Positions 8,359 through 16,055 of a stretch of 64,000 nt of DNA are shown piece by piece. The notes under the pieces were generated by a model that saw nothing but the letters and a program-made list of their open reading frames with translations, ran no database searches and was not told the origin of the DNA. The DNA lies in the NCBI RefSeq assembly GCF_001021975.1, contig NZ_CP009928.1:4282001-4346000 (forward strand), read 5' to 3'. Source of the stretch: Chryseobacterium gallinarum (GTDB lineage Bacteria > Bacteroidota > Bacteroidia > Flavobacteriales > Weeksellaceae). How positions within the stretch are numbered: the stretch's first letter is position 1; every line of letters starts with the position of its first letter. The translations under genes and the position numbers were made by a program.

Positions 8359-8769
8359 TTAAAGGTTTTGGTATTCGGTTTTCGCATCAAAGGATGGACA
8401 TGCCTTGGCTACTTTCGGGAAATCCCGATGCCCCTGGATGATGGCTTTTGGAAACTCCTTTTTCAGAGTCTTTAAAATCTTTAATAAACTTTCCTTTTGT
8501 TCCGGGGTACGGGTGTCTTTGGGCTTTCCGTTTCCATCAATACCACCTATATAGCAAATATTGATACTTACAGAATTGTATCCCTTTACACCGTTGGACA
8601 CCTGATCGATAGGCAATAAATTAACGATCTCGCCATCCGCTTTGATGATATAATGATAGCCGGGCATTTTCCACCCTAATTCTTTTTTCCAGTAATTCTG
8701 GATGGCTGACACTGTCGCGGTCTGAGACGTAGCGGAACAATGCACGGCTATATATTGAATTTTTCTCAT
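8359..8769 (-). CDS. N-acetylmuramoyl-L-alanine amidase (endolysin)
   Basis: A 136-residue Amidase_2/T7-lysozyme-type enzyme that would cleave the bond between N-acetylmuramic acid and L-alanine in peptidoglycan. The zinc ligands are visible: His10 (VHCSATS), His114 (QGHRDFP) and Cys124 (KACPSFD). The family core YHYIIKADGEI is at about 38-48. There is no signal peptide, so release depends on a holin or similar. It lies between the major capsid gene and the spanin-like lipoprotein, forming a lysis pair. Confidence 0.93.
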   Translation of the reverse strand: MRKIQYIAVHCSATSQTATVSAIQNYWKKELGWKMPGYHYIIKADGEIVNLLPIDQVSNGVKGYNSVSINICYIGGIDGNGKPKDTRTPEQKESLLKILKTLKKEFPKAIIQGHRDFPKVAKACPSFDAKTEYQNL

Positions 8770-8781
8770 AATGGTTAAATT

Positions 8782-9744
8782 TTAAACAGCATCCTGAACA
8801 ATAGCCATAACTCCTTTCCAGTCTTCTCTACGGCATCTGCCACCTGTTTTAATTAGTCCTGAATGGACATCACCATAGTACAATGGATTTCTCATGTCCT
8901 GGAAAAGTTCTGTATCTCCGGTAGCCTTACTTACACTGTCTTTATGCCACAGTAAGCACCCCAGATTAGAATCCCCGGCTAAAGCTTCACCCGGTAAAAT
9001 AGGCTGATTAGTAGCCGGATCAAATGCCAATACTGAACTCCTTTCTAAGAAAGTGAATCCGGCAAATTTTCCGACAATTCCGTTCGCAAGGTCGGCAGTT
9101 GCCTGGAATGCTGCCATTTGATTGGCAGATAACGAATCAATGAATTCCTGATACATATTAGATTCAGTCATCGCATAACGCCCTTCTTTCGGAACGTTAT
9201 CCTTATTCATCATAGCCTGAGCCTTTTGGAACTCTTTGTGATGTAAACCTTTTCTTTGCCCAGTCTGGCCGTCCACACTGTTTACTGCTGTAGCAGGTCC
9301 GGTAGTTTTGATCTGTTTGCTTGCAGGCAGATATTCAACTACAGAACCTCCTCCTGCGATTGGCTTGAAACCTCTAACCCAATTATAGAGCATATCATCT
9401 CCCACTGTTTCTACAAGTGTATTGGTATGATCACCTAAAACAGAATCTGTTTTGGCGTAAGAAATTTCCATACCTTCTGTCCAGGTGATTACGGTCGGAT
9501 CGGTAGAATAGACGTCCAGCGGATAGAATACCACTGTATCACCCCTCTGAACGGCTACTGCCGGAATATTAGGCCTGTTTTTAACCACGTTAGGTTTTGC
9601 CCCTGCCTGTGGAACATAGACGATAGAACCGCCTTTTACGAACTTCGATTCATCGAAGCATAATTTTAGGTGTGGATTCGTTTTCCACAATTTCTCTATA
9701 ATGTATGAGACCCACAGTTCCTGTGGTACTTTTGGATTTGCCAT
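8782..9744 (-). CDS. Major capsid protein
   Basis: A 320-residue protein directly downstream of the protease/scaffold gene, the usual place of the major head subunit. It begins PKVPQELWVSYIIEKLWKTN and includes a long central region with strands and helices (VEYLPASKQ, then MYQEFIDSLSANQMAAFQ) compatible with an HK97-type fold in the Mu gpT position. No cleavage site is obvious. The assignment rests mainly on gene order and size. Confidence 0.8.
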   Translation of the reverse strand: MANPKVPQELWVSYIIEKLWKTNPHLKLCFDESKFVKGGSIVYVPQAGAKPNVVKNRPNIPAVAVQRGDTVVFYPLDVYSTDPTVITWTEGMEISYAKTDSVLGDHTNTLVETVGDDMLYNWVRGFKPIAGGGSVVEYLPASKQIKTTGPATAVNSVDGQTGQRKGLHHKEFQKAQAMMNKDNVPKEGRYAMTESNMYQEFIDSLSANQMAAFQATADLANGIVGKFAGFTFLERSSVLAFDPATNQPILPGEALAGDSNLGCLLWHKDSVSKATGDTELFQDMRNPLYYGDVHSGLIKTGGRCRREDWKGVMAIVQDAV

Positions 9745-9750
9745 AATATT

Positions 9751-10236
9751 TTAGTCTTTTAAGTCAGGGTATTTTTCGTTTTTTAATTTGGTATACAAGT
9801 CAGGATACTTCTGTCTTACCGTTTCCAATTCATTGGAGCTCCACAAATCATCCCATGATTTACCATTGTATTTCTCCAGTTCCTGGTCTCCGTCTTTGAT
9901 TTTCTCCGTCACGGAAACCTGGGCAGGTAAAGTGTCGATCAAATCTTTTAATCCGGAAGGGTTAGTGGCATAATCAGCGGAAAGTTTGGCAGCCAGTTCC
10001 TGGGTAAGCTTCTTATCATTCTTACCTTTGTCGATAAGGTCTTCCACCTGTTTTTTCACCGTTTCTGCTTTTAAATCTTTCAGCTCCGTTTCTTTAGTAT
10101 CTAAAGAGGTCTTGTATTCATCAGCTTTATTAGCTTTATCAACTAAATTATTGATCGCTGCTAAAACTTCCGGTTCGTCACCGTCTTTTAGATTTAAGGC
10201 TGCAAGAATCTTTGCAGCATCAAGGGTATTGCTCAT
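9751..10236 (-). CDS. Possible nested scaffold protein (internal start)
   Basis: Within the protease gene, in the same frame, an ATG at 10236 begins MSNTLDAAKILAALNLKDGD, exactly at the join between the protease-like part and the coiled scaffold part. Mu expresses its scaffold gpZ from such an internal start inside gene I. Translation from here would give a 161-residue scaffold. The region upstream is A-rich, typical of Bacteroidota starts. This is inference from the Mu precedent. Confidence 0.4.
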   Translation of the reverse strand: MSNTLDAAKILAALNLKDGDEPEVLAAINNLVDKANKADEYKTSLDTKETELKDLKAETVKKQVEDLIDKGKNDKKLTQELAAKLSADYATNPSGLKDLIDTLPAQVSVTEKIKDGDQELEKYNGKSWDDLWSSNELETVRQKYPDLYTKLKNEKYPDLKD

Positions 10237-10743
10237 AGTATTTTTGATTGTAAAATTTTCAAGATCAGAGAGATTTAATTCATTACCTTCCATGTCATAA
10301 AGGCTTGTTAATGCGCTGTAATTACCAGGTATATCGACTAATGATATTTCTCTGGGAAACCATTTTGTTACTGTAGGTCTTTCTTGACCTTCAAGCATTA
10401 AACTCTTATCATTAGATGCATTTAATACTGTAATTTTACCCACAGAGGCCGCATTTAAAAAGCCAGTTTCAATTTCGTTAACTGTTCTTTCACCACGGGG
10501 GTGCGATAGATTAATACAAGGTTTTGCATATACTTTATCACCCTCTGTCCTAAAGTCTTCCCATCTGACAAGAACACCCATTTCACGTGGGAATTCTTTA
10601 GTTCCATGTAAATAATATCCTATAGGGTTCTTTTTAATTTCATCAATTTGAAGTCCCTCTGTTAAGCATCTGTACTTATATACATTCACAGAATTATCTG
10701 TTAAACAGAACTCCTTATCAATCTTTTTAAACTTATCGCTCAT
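9751..10743 (-). CDS. Prohead protease with C-terminal scaffold (Mu gpI-like)
   Basis: The N-terminal part (about 1-165 from the ATG at 10743) fits a Mu gpI-type prohead protease: motif-like SLVDIPGNYSALTSLYDMEG and an HPRGERTVNEIETGFLNAAS stretch. The C-terminal part is highly charged and coiled (DKANKADEYKTSLDTKETEL), as expected for a scaffold. A longer reading frame exists to a TTG at 10818, but its extra 25 residues (MCNPCASIS...) are unlike a phage protein and overlap promoter-like DNA, so I chose ATG 10743. An internal ATG at 10236 may give free scaffold. Confidence 0.78.
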   Translation of the reverse strand: MSDKFKKIDKEFCLTDNSVNVYKYRCLTEGLQIDEIKKNPIGYYLHGTKEFPREMGVLVRWEDFRTEGDKVYAKPCINLSHPRGERTVNEIETGFLNAASVGKITVLNASNDKSLMLEGQERPTVTKWFPREISLVDIPGNYSALTSLYDMEGNELNLSDLENFTIKNTMSNTLDAAKILAALNLKDGDEPEVLAAINNLVDKANKADEYKTSLDTKETELKDLKAETVKKQVEDLIDKGKNDKKLTQELAAKLSADYATNPSGLKDLIDTLPAQVSVTEKIKDGDQELEKYNGKSWDDLWSSNELETVRQKYPDLYTKLKNEKYPDLKD

Positions 10744-10799
10744 AGGCTTTTGATTTTCTGAATACAAAGGTTTTGTTTTTTCAAAGCATACCGAAATAC

Positions 10800-10818
10800 T
10801 TGCGCAAGGATTGCACAA
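10800..10818. repeat. Two 8-bp near-palindromes in divergent intergenic region
   Basis: TTGCGCAA (10800-10807) and TTGCACAA (10811-10818) are 11 bp apart, about one helical turn, between the divergently transcribed capsid/tail operon and terminase operon. The first is a perfect palindrome. They could bind a dimeric activator or repressor that controls both late operons. No protein is assigned to them. Confidence 0.35.
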
Positions 10819-10872
10819 CTATTTTATTATCAGTCTGTTTAAGGTGAATTTTGTATCGAGAAATAGTATAAA

Positions 10873-11313
10873 ATGGCCGCAAGTAAACAGCAACAACGCG
10901 AACATGCAAAGCTTCTTTATGTAGGGGAAAGAATTACCTTAAAAGAAGTGGCAGAGCGTGTGAAGGTAACTGAGAAAACAGTTGGAAAATGGTGTAAAGA
11001 GGACGGGTGGGACGCCTTAAGAAAAAGTCTCTTAACAACGAGGCATACCCAATTAGCAAGATGGTATAATCAATTAGATACCATTTCCTCTAAAATTGAG
11101 GAGAGAGATAACATCCCTACCAATACGGAGGCTGACACCATGAGTAAAATTACTTCCAATATTCAAAAACTGGAAGTAGAAATCGGACTTGGTGAAATTA
11201 TAGAAACCGGGAAAAAGGTTATCACATTCATTCAGCAAATCAATCTTGACGATGCCAAACTATTCAAAAATTATTTTGACGAGTACATTAATAACCGGGT
11301 AAGAAATGGCTAA
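10873..11313 (+). CDS. Small terminase-like DNA-binding protein (DUF1804-type)
   Basis: A 146-residue protein with an N-terminal helix-turn-helix (about 20-48: ITLKEVAERVKVTEKTVGKW) and a long helical C-terminus, as in Mu gp27/DUF1804 small terminase subunits that recognise phage DNA ends. The stop overlaps the large terminase start by 8 bp, strengthening the pairing. It opens the + strand head operon, whose upstream region is shared with the divergent capsid operon. Confidence 0.8.
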   Translation: MAASKQQQREHAKLLYVGERITLKEVAERVKVTEKTVGKWCKEDGWDALRKSLLTTRHTQLARWYNQLDTISSKIEERDNIPTNTEADTMSKITSNIQKLEVEIGLGEIIETGKKVITFIQQINLDDAKLFKNYFDEYINNRVRNG

Positions 11314-12841
11314 GAGAAAAAAAACAGATAAAGAGTGGCTTTCGGAATGGAAGGAATTCGGTGATAATATTGACAACGCTACCCCTATTGATCTTACAGA
11401 ATCGTCTGTCGAAAAGCTTAAAAGAATTAAGAGGCTTGAAACTGACAACGAAGCGTGGTTTAAATTCTATTTCCCAAACTTCTATACCTCTGAACCTGCT
11501 GATTTTCACTTAGTGTCCACTAAAAAAGTCATGCAAAACTCTGAATTTGAATTAGTGCGGTCATGGGCCCGTGAGCTTTCCAAATCGGGACGAACAATGA
11601 TGGAAGTTTTAAAGCTTGCTTTAACCGGGAAAAAGAAAAATATCCTTTTAATTTCAAATTCTTACGATAATGCCGAAAGGCTACTAATGCCATATATGTT
11701 AATCCTTGAAAGGAATAACAGGATTATAAATGATTACGGGGCACAAAAGAAAATAGGCTCTTGGGAGGCCGGAGAGTTTACCACCCGAAAAGGAGTGGCT
11801 TTCCGGGCTCTGGGTGCCGGACAGTCACCAAGGGGTACACGTAATAATGAAATTCGTCCCGATGTAATTCTGATTGATGATATCGATACTGACGAAGATT
11901 GCAGAAACCCCGAAATCATAGAAAAGCGTGTCAAATGGATAGAAGAAGCATTAATACCTACCAGATCCATATCTAATGGGCTTTTATTGATTACCTGTGG
12001 AAATGTCATAGCAGATTATTGCTGTGTTACCGTAATGGGTGCCAGGGCTGACTCATGGGAAATTATCAACATCCGGGATGAGAATGGAAAATCTACATGG
12101 CCACAGAAAAACACAGAAAAGCTAATCGATATTGCTTTGCGTAATATGAGCTATGAAGCCATGCAAAAGGAATACTATAATAATCCTATGGATGGAGGGA
12201 AAGTATTTAAAAACCTGATTGATAAGTCACCGTTTAAATTAAAACAGTGTGATTATGTCATTATCTATGCTGACCCTGCTACCAGCAATAGCGAGAGTAA
12301 AAAATCTTCGAGCAAAGCTATTGGGATTATTTCTAATAAAGGAATGGATTATAATATCCATAAAGCATGGGTGGATCAAATGACGAATGCCAAATTTATC
12401 GAATATCTTTTTGAAGCCTATATCATATGTAAAAATGCAGGAGTAGATGTGATCTATGTATATATAGAAAACAATACACTCCAAAATCCCTTTTATGAGC
12501 AGGTCCTTTTACCGCTGATTTACGGAAAATCGAATGAACTCGGTATTATTCTGCCTATCCGTCCTGATGAGAGGAAGAAGCCAGAAAAATGGACCCGTAT
12601 TGAAGGTAATCTGGAGCCCATGATCCGACTGGAAAGATTAACCTTCAATGAAAAAGAAAGCGATAACCCTCATATGATGAGACTAAAGGCACAGTTTAAA
12701 AATGCCAATGCAAAAGCAAAGCTTCTGGATGGTCCCGACATGGTAGAAGGAGCAGTATCTATTATTGAGGAAAAAAGAGCTGCCGAGGCTTTGGGCGCTG
12801 TAGAAATGTGGGAACGTAAACCAAGCCGTCACAGGCTTTAA
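11306..12841 (+). CDS. Terminase large subunit
   Basis: A 511-residue packaging motor. The ATPase part has a degenerate P-loop-type segment around 89-101 (RELSKSGRTMMEV), a Walker B at 187-194 (VILIDDID) and a coupling-type LLLITCGN at about 226-233. The C-terminal RNase H-like nuclease begins with YADPAT (Asp323). It translocates DNA into proheads and cuts it; in Mu-like phages cutting is headful with host flanks. It precedes the DUF1320 and portal genes in one operon. Confidence 0.9.
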   Translation: MAKRKKTDKEWLSEWKEFGDNIDNATPIDLTESSVEKLKRIKRLETDNEAWFKFYFPNFYTSEPADFHLVSTKKVMQNSEFELVRSWARELSKSGRTMMEVLKLALTGKKKNILLISNSYDNAERLLMPYMLILERNNRIINDYGAQKKIGSWEAGEFTTRKGVAFRALGAGQSPRGTRNNEIRPDVILIDDIDTDEDCRNPEIIEKRVKWIEEALIPTRSISNGLLLITCGNVIADYCCVTVMGARADSWEIINIRDENGKSTWPQKNTEKLIDIALRNMSYEAMQKEYYNNPMDGGKVFKNLIDKSPFKLKQCDYVIIYADPATSNSESKKSSSKAIGIISNKGMDYNIHKAWVDQMTNAKFIEYLFEAYIICKNAGVDVIYVYIENNTLQNPFYEQVLLPLIYGKSNELGIILPIRPDERKKPEKWTRIEGNLEPMIRLERLTFNEKESDNPHMMRLKAQFKNANAKAKLLDGPDMVEGAVSIIEEKRAAEALGAVEMWERKPSRHRL

Positions 12842-12853
12842 AAATATTAAACT

Positions 12854-13315
12854 ATGTTAGTAACACCGGAAGATTTAGTCACAGAATTATATCCTGAGGT
12901 GGTTAATGAGATCACCAGAACATCAAAGGAAGAGCAGGAAGCCCAAATCAGAGCTGCGGAAGATTTTGCCAAAGGTTTTCTGTTTAAATACGATTTAAAA
13001 GCCCTTTTTGGAACTGTGGCCACTGCCCCGACAGTTAAAGACGAGGGCCTTAAAAAGTGTATCAAAATTATTGCTGCCTACTTTTTAGTAAGAAAGGCTA
13101 ACCCAGCAGTACAGCTCGATCTGTTTCGAGATGACTATATGATGATGATCGGAACCAAGGAAGAGCCGGGATGGCTGTATGAAATCAGAAACGGAGCCAT
13201 TAATCCGGAATGGCCGTATAAACCTGACGATCCTGATACACCCGATATTGATGAGAGTACCATGTATGATGATGTATACTGGACATCTACCAAAAAACGC
13301 ATAAACCGATTTTAG
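12854..13315 (+). CDS. DUF1320-like head protein (Mu gp36-like)
   Basis: A 153-residue protein opening with LVTPEDLVTELYPEVVNEIT, the family signature of DUF1320 proteins (Mu gp36), small head-completion or connector subunits. The middle has a helix rich in Lys/Ala and the C-terminus is acidic and Pro/Asp-rich (WPYKPDDPDTPDIDE). It lies between terminase and portal, 2 bp before the portal start. Confidence 0.75.
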   Translation: MLVTPEDLVTELYPEVVNEITRTSKEEQEAQIRAAEDFAKGFLFKYDLKALFGTVATAPTVKDEGLKKCIKIIAAYFLVRKANPAVQLDLFRDDYMMMIGTKEEPGWLYEIRNGAINPEWPYKPDDPDTPDIDESTMYDDVYWTSTKKRINRF

Positions 13316-13317
13316 CA

Positions 13318-14661
13318 ATGAAAAAGAAAAGAAACAAAATATCTGCTGAACAACCTCACGAAGTTTACCCACCATTTTTAATTCATGATCTAACCATAGT
13401 TTCTCCGGACCGAAGCCGGAAAGACATTGGTTCCCTTAGGGATGCTATAGTAAGTGCTGAGCAGGTTTATTTTCCAAACAGGGCTTTACTCTATGACCTG
13501 TATCATGATATCTATACTATGGATGGCTACTTATCCGGTATTATTGATAAAAGGATTGATTTTGTACTCAATAAAAAATTAAAGTTCTACGATAAGGACG
13601 GAAAAGATGTTGAGGAGATCTCAAATTTGATGCAGGGAGAAACAGGACGTGACCTGATTCGTAAAATTATGGAGTCTGTATTCTGGGGAATTTCAGGGGT
13701 TGAATTTAAAATCGGGGGAGAGTTTGCTTTTGATGAAATCCCAAGAAAACACATTAAGCCCGAAAAAGGGCTGATTACTAAAAGTCAATACGGCATTTCT
13801 GCTGATGCAGGATATAGAATAGATGAGCTTCCATTTGTCTGGGTTATTGGCAAAAAGGATGATTTAGGAAAGCTCCTGGCCTGTTCCATGTATGCTATTT
13901 ATAAACGTGGAAACTTTGGAGACTGGGCCCAATACGTCGAAATATTCGGGCAGCCAGTCCGTATTTTGGAATACGACGCCTACGATACAAAAACGAAACA
14001 GGAGCTTAAAGGAATGCTTGACAAAGCTGGCAATTCTCTTGCTATGATGATCCCTAAACAGGCAAAATTCCAGATGCTGGACGGAAAACAAAGCAACGGG
14101 GACGGAAAGCTTCAGCTTTCATTTAAAGATGCCTGTAATGAAGAAATGGCGATCCGTATTCTGGGTAATACACAAACTACATCAAGTACACGGGGCTCCG
14201 GTTATGCTCAGGCCAAAGAGCATGGAGAACAACAGGAACAGATTACTGCTTCGGATTTGACAATGGTAGAGAATTACCTGAATTCAGATCACTTTTTAAA
14301 TATCCTTAGATCCTATGGATACAATATTGAGGGCGGCTATTTCGGATATGAAAAAGAGTTGGATCCTGAAAGGCTAAAGCAACGATTGGAAATCGATCTT
14401 CAGGTATCGGAAAAAGTTCCCATTGCCGATGATTATTGGTATGATACCTACGGTCTGCCAAAACCCGACAATTACGATGAGCTTAGAAAAAAAATGGATG
14501 AAAAAGCCAATTTCAACCCTATGCCCCCGGAAAAACAGCCCGGAGAGAAAGAAGAAAAGAAGGACAAAGAAACCGAAAACCTTTCTGATTTTTCCAAATC
14601 TAAATTCCTGGATCCGTTTTTTAAAAAGCTTGCTGATTTTTTCGACCACGCCCGACTATAG
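13318..14661 (+). CDS. DUF935 portal protein (Mu gp29-like)
   Basis: A 447-residue portal of the DUF935 family. Recognisable parts are YLSGIIDKRIDFVLNKKL near 60-78, EFAFDEIPRKHI, FGQPVRILEYDAYDTKTK and RILGNTQTTSSTRGSGYAQA, the last being a family hallmark near 280-300. It forms the dodecameric ring for DNA entry and exit. The zero frame ends at TAG 14659-14661 inside a perfect hairpin, 15 bp after a T TTT TTC heptamer; a -1 shift there would fuse it to the minor head protein. Confidence 0.9.
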   Translation: MKKKRNKISAEQPHEVYPPFLIHDLTIVSPDRSRKDIGSLRDAIVSAEQVYFPNRALLYDLYHDIYTMDGYLSGIIDKRIDFVLNKKLKFYDKDGKDVEEISNLMQGETGRDLIRKIMESVFWGISGVEFKIGGEFAFDEIPRKHIKPEKGLITKSQYGISADAGYRIDELPFVWVIGKKDDLGKLLACSMYAIYKRGNFGDWAQYVEIFGQPVRILEYDAYDTKTKQELKGMLDKAGNSLAMMIPKQAKFQMLDGKQSNGDGKLQLSFKDACNEEMAIRILGNTQTTSSTRGSGYAQAKEHGEQQEQITASDLTMVENYLNSDHFLNILRSYGYNIEGGYFGYEKELDPERLKQRLEIDLQVSEKVPIADDYWYDTYGLPKPDNYDELRKKMDEKANFNPMPPEKQPGEKEEKKDKETENLSDFSKSKFLDPFFKKLADFFDHARL

Positions 14662-14667
14662 TCGGGC
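14637..14667 (+). promoter_or_regulatory. Predicted -1 ribosomal frameshift site and stimulatory hairpin
   Basis: The portal frame reads GAT TTT TTC GAC, containing a canonical X XXY YYZ heptamer T TTT TTC at 14637-14643. Six nucleotides later a perfect 18-bp palindrome GCCCGACTATAGTCGGGC (14650-14667) forms a 7-bp GC-rich stem with a TATA loop. The zero-frame TAG is inside it. A -1 shift enters the minor-head frame, which is open from 14637 and has no ATG, GTG or TTG before 14841. All elements of programmed -1 shifting are at textbook spacing. Confidence 0.7.
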
Positions 14668-15932
14668 AGCTTAACAATTTATATGCCCATCATTGTGAGG
14701 TATGTGGTGGGATCATAGAAGACCTCTCCGACGCAGAAGATAACTGGGATGATATCTACAATGAAATTGCTAAGGAGCTCCTTGAAAATAATGGTATTGC
14801 CATTAATGCAGGTTTACACCTAAAGACTGCCGGAAAACTTTTGGCTGCCATAGATAAAGGTATCGGAGATGATAATTTAACTGATGACCAAGCCAGAAAG
14901 AGGCTGACTGAAAAACTAAAGCAGAATATTTACGCCTTTTCCGCCGCTAAATCTTTCACCCAAATGCAGTATTATAGGGATATGATGATTGGGGAAGACG
15001 GCTCTATCCTGGGAAAAAGTTCCTATATCAAAAAAATAGCAGATACAGGAGAAATTTTTAATAAGAAATTTTTAGAGGCAGAATATGAAAATGCTTATTA
15101 TTCTGCGGTTATGGCAGACCAATGGGAGCGCTATGCAGAGGATGAAATTTTACAATACTCAACAGCTGGAGACAGCCATGTAAGGCCCTCACACGCTGCA
15201 TTAGACAAATATACCGCTCCAAAAAGCCATCCGTTCTGGATCAATAATTATCCACCTAACGGCTGGGGATGCAGATGTATAGCCACTCCCGGAAAAGCAG
15301 GGTATCAGAACCGTTTAACGGATAAGGAGGCCGGAAACCAGCTAAAAGCGGAAAATAAGGACACTCCATTTTATAATAATGTAGGACTGTCAAAAGTCAT
15401 ATTCAAGGATAACCATCCATATTTTGTGAACTCCAGGGGAAAGGAACTCAATCTGAGTTGGGAACAATACGGAATGCCTGATCTGGCTAAAATAAGATCA
15501 GAAGAGCTGCCTGCCTATAAGATAACCACAAAAGAAGATTATCTGAATTGGTGGGAGAAACAACCTAAAAGTAACGAAAATGATATTTCTATTAAAGATA
15601 TCCTGGGTAATGAAATTATTCTGGAGAGTGCTTCCGGCAAAAAAGGAAGGGAATCCGACTATTTTAAACATCATATTATCAGAAAGGAGGCTGACAAAAG
15701 ATATGAGTATGCTACCGAAGTAAAAAATGTTTTAAAAAACCCCGACGAAGTCTGGATGAACCATAAAGATAGTAATACCAAAATTTATCTAAAATATTAT
15801 GAAAATGGAACATTAAAGCTGGTAGTAAATGAAAACAACAAAGCCGAAACAATGTTCTTAATTGAAAAAGACGATAAATCGGAGCTCAATAAATTAGGAG
15901 AAGCCCGAAAAGGAATCCTGATGTACCGATAA
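14643..15932 (+). CDS. Minor head protein (SPP1 gp7/Mu gp30-like) with nuclease-like tail, read in -1 frame
   Basis: The frame continues from the slippery site as a linker with HHCEVCGG (a possible zinc knuckle), then the minor-head domain. The phage Mu F/gp7 core is visible: SAAKSFTQMQYYRDMM, TAGDSHVRPSHAALDKYTAP and NYPPNGWGCRCI (the hallmark). The last 110 residues (HHIIRKEADKRY, LKNPDEVWM, and GEARKGILMYR) match the phage-barnase-EndoU-colicin-RelE-like (PBECR) nuclease pattern. The first ordinary start codon, TTG at 14841, would delete conserved sequence, so expression as a C-terminal extension of the portal is preferred. Confidence 0.8.
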   Translation, partial: RPRPTIVGQLNNLYAHHCEVCGGIIEDLSDAEDNWDDIYNEIAKELLENNGIAINAGLHLKTAGKLLAAIDKGIGDDNLTDDQARKRLTEKLKQNIYAFSAAKSFTQMQYYRDMMIGEDGSILGKSSYIKKIADTGEIFNKKFLEAEYENAYYSAVMADQWERYAEDEILQYSTAGDSHVRPSHAALDKYTAPKSHPFWINNYPPNGWGCRCIATPGKAGYQNRLTDKEAGNQLKAENKDTPFYNNVGLSKVIFKDNHPYFVNSRGKELNLSWEQYGMPDLAKIRSEELPAYKITTKEDYLNWWEKQPKSNENDISIKDILGNEIILESASGKKGRESDYFKHHIIRKEADKRYEYATEVKNVLKNPDEVWMNHKDSNTKIYLKYYENGTLKLVVNENNKAETMFLIEKDDKSELNKLGEARKGILMYR

Positions 15933-15936
15933 AAAA

Positions 15937-15960
15937 AAACGAACCTCAAAAGGTCCGTTT
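15937..15960 (+). terminator. Weak terminator-like hairpin after minor head gene
   Basis: AAACGAACCT and AGGTCCGTTT pair around a CAAA loop with one mismatch, 5 bp after the stop of the minor head gene. The following T-run is short (TTTCT), so termination may be partial. It would reduce transcription into the gpG-like gene. Confidence 0.4.
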
Positions 15961-15965
15961 CTATA

Positions 15966-16023
15966 GGTATGCACAAGGAATTTAGCTCATCGGGTTAGGA
16001 AGCCTAAATCCGGCACTCATACC
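15966..16023 (+). ncRNA. Structured 58-nt element, unknown
   Basis: GGTATG (15966-15971) pairs with CATACC (16018-16023). Inside, GGAATTTAG (from 15978) pairs with CTAAATCC (16004-16011) with one bulge, giving a long bulged hairpin. The inner text TTTAGCTCATCGGGTTAGG resembles a tRNA D-arm, but no T-arm or complete cloverleaf is present. It lies between the nuclease-tailed minor head gene and gpG. It may be a 5' leader structure or a small RNA; function unknown. Confidence 0.3.
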
Positions 16024-16055
16024 AACAAGACAAATATACAAACTTTTTTTAATAT

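Noticed and set aside
10744..10818. N-terminal extension of the protease gene to TTG 10818
   Set aside because: The 25 extra residues are Cys-rich and unlike phage proteins, and the TTG lies in the TTGCACAA repeat of the divergent control region.
14841..15932. Independent start of the minor head protein at TTG 14841
   Set aside because: It would remove sequence that reads as protein (HHCEVCGG and a helix of the minor-head N-terminus), and no initiation context exists; the frame is open further upstream to the slippery site.
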